This document shows, piece after piece, positions 14,309 to 20,555 of a DNA stretch of 35,364 nucleotides. The position numbers and the translations under genes are program-made. Origin of the DNA: Bacillota bacterium (GTDB taxonomy: Bacteria > Bacillota > Clostridia > Christensenellales > Pumilibacteraceae); assembly GCA_009783985.1 (NCBI GenBank), contig WQVM01000009.1, positions 1 through 35,364 on the forward strand, read 5' to 3'. The number at the start of each line of letters is the position of its first letter. Position 1 is the stretch's first letter. The notes under the pieces are model-generated. The model had not been told where the DNA came from and made no database searches. It was given only the letters and a program-made list of their open reading frames with translations.

Positions 14309-14653
14309 AAGAACCACCCCGTCACTTCGTGCCACCCCTCCGTAGAGGGGAATTTTGAGTGGTCAAATTATTACTAAGTCCGTTAAAAAATTCCCCTCAA
14401 TGGACGCATTGTTCAAAAGGTATGGAATTGAACCCAAACTTATTTATAGTTAAGAGTAAGTTAATTGGGTGTCATTTCGACCGAAGCGGAGAAATCTCCT
14501 CAAAAGCTGTACAAAAACACGACCAATGAGGAGATTTCTCCGCTTCGGTCGAAATGACACCCTTATGACTTTCTTGCATAAACCTCACACAATACACACG
14601 CTTTGAATAATGCCCTCAATGGAGGGGTGGCACGAAGTGACGGGGTGGTTCTT
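14309..14653. repeat. ACCCCGTCACTTCGTGCC hairpin interrupted by a MITE
   Basis: AAGAACCACCCCGTCACTTC (14309) and its complement ending at 14653 are the outer arms; an inner pair AGAGGGGAATTTT / AAAAAATTCCCCT follows. The MITE at 14405-14614 splits the right part. The uninterrupted sequence, TTCCCCTCAACGGAGGGGTG, is present at 26522-26541 and shows the unoccupied state. Confidence 0.88.
14405..14614. mobile_element. MITE, copy 2, with 9-bp target duplication
   Basis: The 210-base element begins CGCATTGTTCAAAAGG and ends CTTTGAATAATGCC (imperfect terminal inverted repeats). CTCAATGGA is duplicated at 14396-14404 and 14615-14623. The interior carries the CGACCGAAGCGGAG hairpin (14469-14564). 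There is no coding capacity; a transposase acting in trans must be elsewhere in the genome. The element is homologous to 1571-1810. Confidence 0.88.
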
Positions 14654-14745
14654 GGTAGTTGTACTTATCGCAAAAGTGAGGACACGATTGCATAGCATAG
14701 ACCGATTATGGTGCTGGCAACAACTAACTAACCACTATAACAGAA

Positions 14746-15543
14746 ATGACAAAAATACGATTATCAGTTGACTTGCTTCCTAAGGGGGCATGGGGAAATA
14801 ATTTAAGCAAAACACTGCCAAAAAAAGATTGGGACACTCTAAGGCAGGAATGTTACAAGAGAGCAAAATACAATTGTCAGATTTGTGGCAAAGAGACTAT
14901 AGATTTGGACGCACATGAGGAGTGGGATTTTGATATTAGGACACAGACGCAAACTCTCAAAAATATCATTGCATTATGCTCGGCTTGTCACGGTGTCAAG
15001 CATATGAGACACTCACAGCTGATTGGCTACGGCGACAATGCCAAGAGACATTTTTTGAGGGTCAATAACTGTGACGAGATGACTTTTGTTAGGCATTATG
15101 CCGATGCTCAAGGATTGTTTGACGAGCACAATAAGGTCTTGAGATGGAAAATGAATGTGGAGTTAGACAAATTCGGTGGCAAAGGAATAAGGCTAAAGCA
15201 AAGAGAAATACCGCTAATAATAATCCCAAAAAAATCTGACATCAAATATCTGTCACGACCTAACAATCATAACGGAACACCAAGGGTTAGGTCGGTAGAG
15301 GTGGATAATTATCAGGAGGTAATTACTGTTGTTAGCGATGACGCAGATAAGATAGAGTGGATTTTGGACGGCAAAATTATCAAGACAAAATACTGCGTAG
15401 TCGGAAGATTTGTGACATCACTAAGCGTCGAGATCCTAAAGGGCAAAGAGTTATTTTTTTGCTTAATAGGCGACGGCGGAATGGCAATCTCTCAAAAATA
15501 CACATTAGCAGAATTTGACAAAGCGTATCAAGAGGTGATATAA
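14746..15543 (+). CDS. HNH-domain protein, putative nuclease
   Basis: It is 265 residues long. Residues about 25-100 form an HNH domain: WDTLRQECYKRAKYNCQICG provides the first Cys pair, DAHEEWDFD the catalytic His region, and IIALCSACHGVKHMRHS the second Cys pair and last His. This matches a known HNH group with a CxxC...HExW...CxxCHxxKH pattern. Residues about 165-265 form a separate domain, strand-rich and Ig-like, which I do not recognise as standard in that group. No clear ribosome binding site precedes ATG 14746. Its stop codon overlaps the next start by one base, making an operon with the toxin-like and immunity-like genes. Confidence 0.75.
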   Translation: MTKIRLSVDLLPKGAWGNNLSKTLPKKDWDTLRQECYKRAKYNCQICGKETIDLDAHEEWDFDIRTQTQTLKNIIALCSACHGVKHMRHSQLIGYGDNAKRHFLRVNNCDEMTFVRHYADAQGLFDEHNKVLRWKMNVELDKFGGKGIRLKQREIPLIIIPKKSDIKYLSRPNNHNGTPRVRSVEVDNYQEVITVVSDDADKIEWILDGKIIKTKYCVVGRFVTSLSVEILKGKELFFCLIGDGGMAISQKYTLAEFDKAYQEVI

Positions 15544-15830
15544 TGGGATTTGGACTTAGTGGCGGAGTAATAAGGGTAACAGAAGAAAGTAAGTTGCCAA
15601 AACCTAAAGAGCCTGGTGTAGCTAATGCGAGATACGAGTATTACAAAAAAGGTGTTTTGGATAAAGTTAGGTATACAGATGCATCAGGCAAGCCAACATG
15701 GGATAAGCATTATACAGACCATGGTAATTCTAAGTTGCATCCTGAAGTGCCACATTATCAAAAGTGGTCAGATGGGAGGCTACAGACAAAAAAAACACCT
15801 GTCGAGCAGGTGCCTGAGTATATTAGGTAA
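15543..15830 (+). CDS. Toxin-like small protein (polymorphic-toxin tip type)
   Basis: It is 95 residues long; GAGGTGAT just upstream serves as ribosome binding site within the HNH gene. Residues 28-80 contain YEYYKKGVLDKVRYTDASGK, then HYTDHGNSKLHPEVPHYQKW, a pattern with conserved Asp, His and Gly seen in my recollection in small domains at the C-terminal tips of Bacillota polymorphic toxins and in prophages. The first 25 residues (VTEESKLPKPKEPGVANA) look like a linker rather than a trafficking domain. The next gene has the features of an immunity protein, and a damaged copy of this gene's 3' end lies after it. Nuclease-type activity is inference. Confidence 0.5.
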   Translation: MGFGLSGGVIRVTEESKLPKPKEPGVANARYEYYKKGVLDKVRYTDASGKPTWDKHYTDHGNSKLHPEVPHYQKWSDGRLQTKKTPVEQVPEYIR

Positions 15831-15846
15831 ATAACTGGAGGACAAA

Positions 15847-16302
15847 ATGAGAATTCTTGAAAGAAATGTAAGCGCAAATTGCGAGTTATGTAAAAAATCA
15901 ATTCTTGTGACTGAATTTGGTTCGGGGAAATGTCCATATTGTGATTGGGTGCAAAATAATACTAGTGAGACGGACGAGGATTTAGATGTTATACACTACC
16001 CTAATCCAGTGTCTTTTAATAGAGCTAAGGAGCTATTAGCACAAGGTAAGCCACTTGAGCCTAACCTTGAAGAGTTTGTTATAGGACTAGAAATCTACGC
16101 ACATATGGAGTTTTTGTATGAGGGGCGTCGTTATGGCGTGTTGGGGGTAGAGCATGGGGTTGATTTTTATGAGTGGGATGTGCTGGAAGGATTTCAGGAA
16201 TATGGTTCGCCAGAGGAGTTTTATCAAAAAGCAAACATAGGCGGTGTATTACTCAAAGACTTATGGCATAAAGTCAAAAAGGCAAACTTTATGGATGGGT
16301 AG
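15847..16302 (+). CDS. Immunity-like protein with zinc ribbon
   Basis: It is 151 residues long with GGAGG five bases before ATG 15847. The N-terminus has a Cys4 ribbon, CELC at 18-21 and CPYC at 34-37. The rest (about 60-150) reads FNRAKELLAQGKPLEPNLEE, then MEFLYEGRRYGVLGVEHGVD and FYEWDVLEGFQEYGSPEEF, a small acidic alpha/beta domain like those encoded directly after toxin tips. It ends with KDLWHKVKKANFMDG. Position, acidity and the adjacent orphan toxin fragment support an immunity role, but no direct evidence exists in the sequence. Confidence 0.5.
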   Translation: MRILERNVSANCELCKKSILVTEFGSGKCPYCDWVQNNTSETDEDLDVIHYPNPVSFNRAKELLAQGKPLEPNLEEFVIGLEIYAHMEFLYEGRRYGVLGVEHGVDFYEWDVLEGFQEYGSPEEFYQKANIGGVLLKDLWHKVKKANFMDG

Positions 16303-16308
16303 TTAGGT

Positions 16309-16377
16309 GTGCCACATTATCAAAAGTGGGTGGATGGGGAATTGCAGACAAAAGCGTCAGAGTATTTAGGTAAATAA
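16309..16377 (+). pseudogene. Orphan 3' fragment of the toxin-like gene
   Basis: The frame reads VPHYQKWVDGELQTK and ends SEYLGK. At DNA level GTGCCACATTATCAAAAGTG is identical to the toxin-like gene, and the ending AGGTAAATAA is shared too. The intact gene has an extra palindromic CACCTGTCGAGCAGGTG before its last codons that the fragment lacks. The fragment has no start codon of its own in context and begins seven bases after the immunity-like stop codon, as in displaced toxin tips. Confidence 0.75.
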
Positions 16378-16413
16378 GCCTAGTAGATAAAAACATAGGA
16401 GAATAATTTTTTT

Positions 16414-17148
16414 ATGCGACAACAGGATGATTTGATGTCACAGGATTTTTTGGTGCAAAAAAAATCTAACGACCACGAAAAAACTCTCAAAAAACAAAGA
16501 ATAGTCCGCAACGAATTTGAGACCGTGGGCAAATATGATATTCCGCTTGTACGAAAACAGAGTATAGACCTAGACAAAATTGAGCCGTGGTGTTTTACAA
16601 AAACTAAGCTAGACGATACCGAAAATCAGCATAAGACAATACACTTTTTTACTTATGATTGGCTATACGAAACTGTGTACTCTAAGCCGGAAGTCGCATT
16701 AGAAAAACTTGACCAATATTATGCTCTGATGACCCCTGATTTTAGCTGTTATTTTGGGATGCCTAAGGCACTGCAAATCCATAGTATTTTTAGGAATCGT
16801 TGGTGTGGGGCTTTTTGGCAAAAACAAGGTTTTAGAGTAATTCCGACAATTGAGTGGAGTGACCCAAGTAGCTTTGAGTTTGCTTTTGACGGGGTAGAGC
16901 AGGGGGCGGTGGTTGCCGTGTCAACATATGGGCGAGAAGACTACGAGAGAGAGTTTTTGCTTGGATATGACAAGATGCTAGAAGTTATTAAGCCATCGGC
17001 GGTGATTTGCTACGGTGAGCCTTTTGCTAAGATGTCAGGCAATGTCAGAGCCTTTAGCCCCTTTAATCAAAAAGAGTTAATAGACCAGTTAGGACTAGAC
17101 GAGTATATGAGACGATATAGCGAGGGCAAACTGTATCCGAGTTATTAG
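16414..17148 (+). CDS. DUF4417 phage-associated protein
   Basis: It is 244 residues long with AGGAG 12 bases before the ATG. Residues about 85-230 match what I know of DUF4417: a FFTYDWLYETVYSKPE region, YYALMTPDFSCYFGMPKALQ, VIPTIEWSDPSSFEFAFDG, then VVAVSTYGR, VICYGEPF and a final hydrophobic-to-acidic motif. DUF4417 proteins are common in phages and mobile elements; their function is unknown. The N-terminal 45 residues are charged and probably disordered. The stop codon TAG falls inside an iterated TTAGGGGATAATTAGGG repeat arm. Confidence 0.75.
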   Translation: MRQQDDLMSQDFLVQKKSNDHEKTLKKQRIVRNEFETVGKYDIPLVRKQSIDLDKIEPWCFTKTKLDDTENQHKTIHFFTYDWLYETVYSKPEVALEKLDQYYALMTPDFSCYFGMPKALQIHSIFRNRWCGAFWQKQGFRVIPTIEWSDPSSFEFAFDGVEQGAVVAVSTYGREDYEREFLLGYDKMLEVIKPSAVICYGEPFAKMSGNVRAFSPFNQKELIDQLGLDEYMRRYSEGKLYPSY

Positions 17149-17385
17149 GGGATAATTAGGGATTAGGAATTTAGGAATGATTGTCGGGATATAGGTGTAG
17201 GGGCGGTCACCCTTGACCGCCCGAATAGGTAAAAATCCGATTGTTTTATGCCGATGTGCCACAGTTGTCGGGTTATGATATGTAGTTAGGTTGTCAAGGT
17301 GTAGGGGCGAATATTATGAGCCCGAACTTTCAAACTACAAAAAAAGCCGTACCCCGCTTGTGGAAAAACGGTTTACGGCTTATGT
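17149..17385. repeat. Repeat field before the propeller gene
   Basis: It holds an iterated TTAGGGATTAGGAATTTAGG arm (17146-17178), a GC-rich half-unit (17197-17228), a short GTAGGGGCGAATATTATGAG unit (17301-17327) and a hairpin AAGCCGTA / TACGGCTT (17345-17380) lacking a T run. No gene is seen. Confidence 0.75.
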
Positions 17386-18729
17386 GTGCAAATTAAAAAA
17401 TGGTACCAAAATATGTTTAGGCAAGTGCCGATAGGGGCGACAGTTACTCCGATTGGTACACAGGCGGTGACGGGCGGACATAACCTGCGTTTTGCGACAG
17501 GGGACAACAATCCGAATTTTGAGCTGATTTTGTGTCATAACAGAATCCCGCAAGCCCGCATCAACTTTAGGTCGCATACGCTTGGACTTGCTCCGGGGCA
17601 GCTTGTTTGTGCCGTGCCTAATGCGTTGGAGGTGTCGCTCGAAGGACAAATTTTTGAGAGGGTGTCAAGTCTGACCCGTGCAGGGGTGGGTGTACCTTTT
17701 GCGGCGAGTAGGTTTTCGTATAATCTTGATGAGGTTGATACGCTCAATATGCCTGTGAGGTTTGCGAGGGATTGCAGAGTGACGGCGGATTTTAGCGGTA
17801 GATACTTAGCTGTGATGTCGGATAAGGATTGTAAGGTTTTTGACTGTCTAGATACTTTTAGACCTATCGCTAGCCAAAATATCGAAGTCGATAGTGGTTC
17901 GGTTATGGGGATTGCTACGGACGGGACGGTTTTTGTGAGCGGGGGCGGTCGCATTACGGCATACAGGCTGACGGACGGCGGATATTTTGAGGCAGGGCAG
18001 ATTGAGGCTAACGGGGTGCGCCGTATATTGGTGTCTTCGCTTAATCCTATAGTCGTGTGTGTGGAGGCAGAGGATAGCGTGAGTTTTTTTGGATATACGG
18101 CTAGTGGATTTTCGTCCTTGCTTACGATTAGCAGCCCTAATCGTACTTTTTTTAATCAGGCGGACGGCAATATTATCCAGTTTTTTACCCCTAACGGTGC
18201 AAGCGGAGAATTTGTCGGGGCGACACATCGAGTGCTGATGCCCGAATTTGCGAGTGTACTGACCAATCAAGAGCTTAATGTCGGCAGACTAGCTAAGGTT
18301 AGAGTTTCTAGAGGTGTATTATTAGCCGAAAGAACTGACGGAAGTCGATTTTTGGTGTCGGCTCGTGGGACAACCCCGATTCCGTTGCCGTCACTAGTGG
18401 GGGCAGTCGATGTAAGGATTTTTGGACAGTATCTGCTGGTAGAATACAGCGACCGATACGAAATCTTTGTGATAAGCATAGCGACTAACAGATGCGTGAG
18501 GGTACAGACACTGGACAAGGGTTCGGGAGTGCGAGGGGTAGTACAAAACGGTCAATGGGTTGTCGTGTTATATGCGGACGGTTCTACAAGACTGTTTGCA
18601 TCCCGCTTCGACAGTCTGGCTCTTATAGGCAGTTTTGGTGTAGGGCAAGTTTTTATCGCCAATGCCTTCGCCAGACAAAATTTCAGAAATAATGAAAATG
18701 TGGAAATAAAGTTAGTGATTAGTGGATAG
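17386..18729 (+). CDS. Beta-propeller-like phage protein
   Basis: It has up to 447 residues. The frame opens with GTG 17386; ATG 17413 (MFRQVPIGA) is an equally good start, and neither has a ribosome binding site. From residue 120 on, short repeated strands of 30-45 residues recur, for example YLAVMSDKDCKVFDC, GTVFVSGGGRITAYRL, PIVVCVEAEDSVSFFGY, YLLVEYSDRYEIFVI and WVVVLYADGSTRLFA, as in WD40 or YVTN propellers. The position after the head genes suggests a tail hub or receptor-binding component (inference). The last codons (LVISG and stop) are supplied by a TTAGTGATTAGTGG repeat. Confidence 0.55.
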   Translation: MQIKKWYQNMFRQVPIGATVTPIGTQAVTGGHNLRFATGDNNPNFELILCHNRIPQARINFRSHTLGLAPGQLVCAVPNALEVSLEGQIFERVSSLTRAGVGVPFAASRFSYNLDEVDTLNMPVRFARDCRVTADFSGRYLAVMSDKDCKVFDCLDTFRPIASQNIEVDSGSVMGIATDGTVFVSGGGRITAYRLTDGGYFEAGQIEANGVRRILVSSLNPIVVCVEAEDSVSFFGYTASGFSSLLTISSPNRTFFNQADGNIIQFFTPNGASGEFVGATHRVLMPEFASVLTNQELNVGRLAKVRVSRGVLLAERTDGSRFLVSARGTTPIPLPSLVGAVDVRIFGQYLLVEYSDRYEIFVISIATNRCVRVQTLDKGSGVRGVVQNGQWVVVLYADGSTRLFASRFDSLALIGSFGVGQVFIANAFARQNFRNNENVEIKLVISG

Positions 18730-18824
18730 TGGCTAGTTATTGACGAGTGTTATAGCTAGTGATAGCCCATTGGGACACTAAGTCTATAACTAACCACTAA
18801 TCACTAACCACTATCCACTAATCA
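18711..18824. repeat. TTAGTGATTAGTGG-type inverted repeat filling the gap to the holin
   Basis: The left arm starts GTTAGTGATTAGTGGATAG and overlaps the propeller stop codon; the right arm ends CACTATCCACTAATCA and abuts the holin ribosome binding site. The loop contains GACGAGTGTTATAGCTAGT, shared with 5981-6086. The right arm has an extra internal unit compared with the left. Confidence 0.88.
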
Positions 18825-18839
18825 AAAAGGAGCAATACA

Positions 18840-19088
18840 ATGTGGGAAGAAATAATGCAAATCGTCATCTCCAGCGGTATTTGGGCAATACTTTTTTGCT
18901 CACTGCTGGCTTATCAGCTCAAAGACGGACAAAAAAGAGAGCTGCAATATCAGGAGACAATAGAGCGCCTAAGCAAAGGTCTTGAGGAGCTTACCCGTGC
19001 GTGGGACGGCATTAAGCGGGGCATAGAGGAGATTAACCGAGATATCGAAATGCTCAAAAATCAAAGGGTAATAGGGAGTAGGGGTTAG
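18840..19088 (+). CDS. BhlA/UviB-type holin-like protein
   Basis: It is 82 residues long with AAGGAG eight bases before the ATG. One transmembrane helix at residues about 8-26 (VISSGIWAILFCSLLAYQL) is followed by KDGQKRELQYQETIERL and a coiled coil to residue 75. This is the BhlA/UviB layout (short N-terminus, one helix, then a Lys/Glu-rich coiled coil), a family linked to phage holins and bacteriocin release in Bacillota. It lies after the structural genes, where lysis genes are expected. The last residues VIGSRG and the stop codon are encoded by a TAGGGAGTAGGGGTTAGG repeat. Confidence 0.75.
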   Translation: MWEEIMQIVISSGIWAILFCSLLAYQLKDGQKRELQYQETIERLSKGLEELTRAWDGIKRGIEEINRDIEMLKNQRVIGSRG

Positions 19089-19103
19089 GGAGTAGGGAAT
19101 AGG

Positions 19104-19147
19104 TCGTAGGGGCGGGCGTCCCCGACCGCCCGAATAACAATTATCCG
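19104..19147. repeat. GC-rich unit after the holin
   Basis: GTCGTAGGGGCGGGCGTCCC through CGCCCGAATAACAATTATCC is a complete half-unit of the main GC-rich family, following directly on an iterated GTAGGGGTTAGGGAG arm that ends the holin gene. Confidence 0.8.
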
Positions 19148-19178
19148 TTTTTTCCAAAACAAGGGAGTAAAATACACA

Positions 19179-19424
19179 ATGACATTCAGACGCAATTCGA
19201 TAATACTCGGCACAGGACGGGTAAGCAGTGCAGTCGCGGACGGAGAGGGCAATATAAGTTTTTTTGTGAACGAGGGCGGCGGAATTGAGGAGCGGCAACT
19301 TGATACGGACAAAAACCATATAAGGAGTAATGCCCCTATCGTATCCTATGCGGACGATGTCGCACGAGTAAACGGCGGACTGCTTGAGGTGAGAGGCGGA
19401 CGGGTAGTGTTTAGAGAGGTGTAG
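19179..19424 (+). CDS. Small phage protein, function unknown
   Basis: It is 81 residues long with AAGGGAG 11 bases before the ATG. The sequence is strand-rich with short Gly turns (SIILGTGRVSSAVADGEGN, GGLLEVRGGRVVFREV) and has no membrane segment or cysteine. It resembles a small structural or decoration protein, but I cannot name a family. It is flanked by repeats on both sides. Confidence 0.5.
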   Translation: MTFRRNSIILGTGRVSSAVADGEGNISFFVNEGGGIEERQLDTDKNHIRSNAPIVSYADDVARVNGGLLEVRGGRVVFREV

Positions 19425-19473
19425 GGATAGGGTGAAAAATTAAAGTCGAAAATAAGAATTGCAGTCGATGTAT

Positions 19474-19582
19474 CAAGTCGTAGGGGCGGATGCCCTCAGC
19501 CGCCTAACAACAATTATCATTATTAAAAAATTACGGATAGAAATATTCGGGCGGCTGAGGGCATCCGCCCCTACGACTTGGT
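19474..19582. repeat. GC-rich inverted repeat before the coiled-coil gene
   Basis: CAAGTCGTAGGGGCGGATGC (19474) and its complement ending at 19582 form arms of about 35 bases; the variable core reads GATGCCCTCAGCCGCC, different from other family members but matching between arms. Paired changes in the two arms suggest that the hairpin itself is conserved. Confidence 0.85.
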
Positions 19583-19704
19583 GCACAATTACAATACTTG
19601 CCTCTAGTTTTAGGAATAACAATTATGCCACAAAAACTTATACAAGCAAGGATTATCCGTCACGCAATAATCAGACAAGCACTTAGTGCAAGCAAGGAGA
19701 AAAT

Positions 19705-20478
19705 ATGTCAAACACAAACGAGAGAGAATTTGAACGCAAACAAAAATCAACCAAGACCGATGGCCAAATCAGAGAGTTAGCGGGCGCAAATCTAAGCGAG
19801 TGGGAGCAGGCTAACCGCAGGCAAATCGACAACGCAAGAGAGGAGGCGGAGCGGTTACTTAGTAGCAACCGTGAGGCGGAGCAAAGGCGGGGCGAGGAGC
19901 AGTTGCGGGAGATTGAGTCGGCTTTTGCACAGGCGCAACAGCGTGCCGACAATGATGCATTGAGAAGAGGACTTGCCAGAAGCAGTATTGCTGTTAATCG
20001 CACGGCGGATATTCAGACAGCGTCAGCAGAGGCAGAGAGTAATGCTAGGGGTGAAAATTCGGTGAGGCTTGCTGATATTGATGCACAACTAGCAAGGCTG
20101 GACAGCCAAAGAGAGCAAGCCCTTAATGATTTTAACATAGCGCACGCCGCAAGGATTACGCAAGAAATCAACCGCCTGACAGGGGAGCGAACCGCCCAAA
20201 ACGATGCGGCGATACAATTTAATAACAATGTACTTAATCAAGAAATGCAAAGAGAACTTAATGCCGTCCAACTAGCACAGCGCACCGATGACCTCAACGC
20301 CTCAAGAGCCTCCGCCGAAAGAGCAAGACATCAAGAAGCACTTTTTACAAGCACCTTTAGGGAACTAGAAGCAATGAGCGCAAGAGACGCCCGCAACGAA
20401 ATCCGCAACAATGTACTGCTAAGAGAGCAGTTGACACCATCACAATTTTTTAGACTGTACGATAGATTCGGGCGATGA
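19705..20478 (+). CDS. Coiled-coil phage structural protein
   Basis: It is 257 residues long with AAGGAG eight bases before the ATG. Almost the whole length is Ala/Glu/Gln/Arg-rich helix with heptad character (WEQANRRQIDNAREEAERLL, EEQLREIESAFAQAQQRADN, RAQNDAAIQFNNNVLNQEM-like segments). It lacks a signal or transmembrane segment. Such proteins in podovirus-like modules can be internal ejection or fibre-linker proteins; that is inference. The last part, LTPSQFFRLYDRFGR, may be a small globular cap. I see no tape-measure hydrophobic region, and it is too short for one. Confidence 0.6.
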   Translation: MSNTNEREFERKQKSTKTDGQIRELAGANLSEWEQANRRQIDNAREEAERLLSSNREAEQRRGEEQLREIESAFAQAQQRADNDALRRGLARSSIAVNRTADIQTASAEAESNARGENSVRLADIDAQLARLDSQREQALNDFNIAHAARITQEINRLTGERTAQNDAAIQFNNNVLNQEMQRELNAVQLAQRTDDLNASRASAERARHQEALFTSTFRELEAMSARDARNEIRNNVLLREQLTPSQFFRLYDRFGR

Positions 20479-20492
20479 TATGTAACACAATT

Positions 20493-20555
20493 CCTAATCT
20501 CATAATATAATGTATTACACCAAAATTAGGAGATACATAATATTATGGGATTAGG
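20493..20555 (+). promoter_or_regulatory. Hairpin covering the start codon of the SleC-like gene
   Basis: CCTAATCTCATAATAT (20493-20508) pairs with ATATTATGGGATTAGG (20540-20555) with one mismatch. The 3' arm contains the ATG (20545), and the 31-base loop contains the AGGAG ribosome binding site (20528-20532). Folding would block initiation, so translation could respond to temperature, a binding factor or coupled transcription. Confidence 0.5.

Larger units (their letters stand above)
14189..14745. repeat. 557-bp repeat field before the HNH gene
   Basis: It starts with an iterated ATTAGGAATTAGGAATTG arm that includes the stop codon of the previous gene, then a GC-rich half-unit (14244-14285), then the nested hairpin plus MITE (14309-14653). 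Positions 14654-14745 show nothing beyond an ACTAACTAACCACTATAAC stretch directly before the HNH start. Confidence 0.8.

Noticed and set aside
15625-15834. Alternative-frame 69-residue protein within the toxin-like gene
   Set aside because: The frame starting at 15543 has translational coupling and a recognisable pattern, and the orphan fragment matches that frame.
19459-19686. 75-residue frame upstream of the coiled-coil gene
   Set aside because: Most of it is translated GC-rich repeat; no ribosome binding site or conserved pattern is present.
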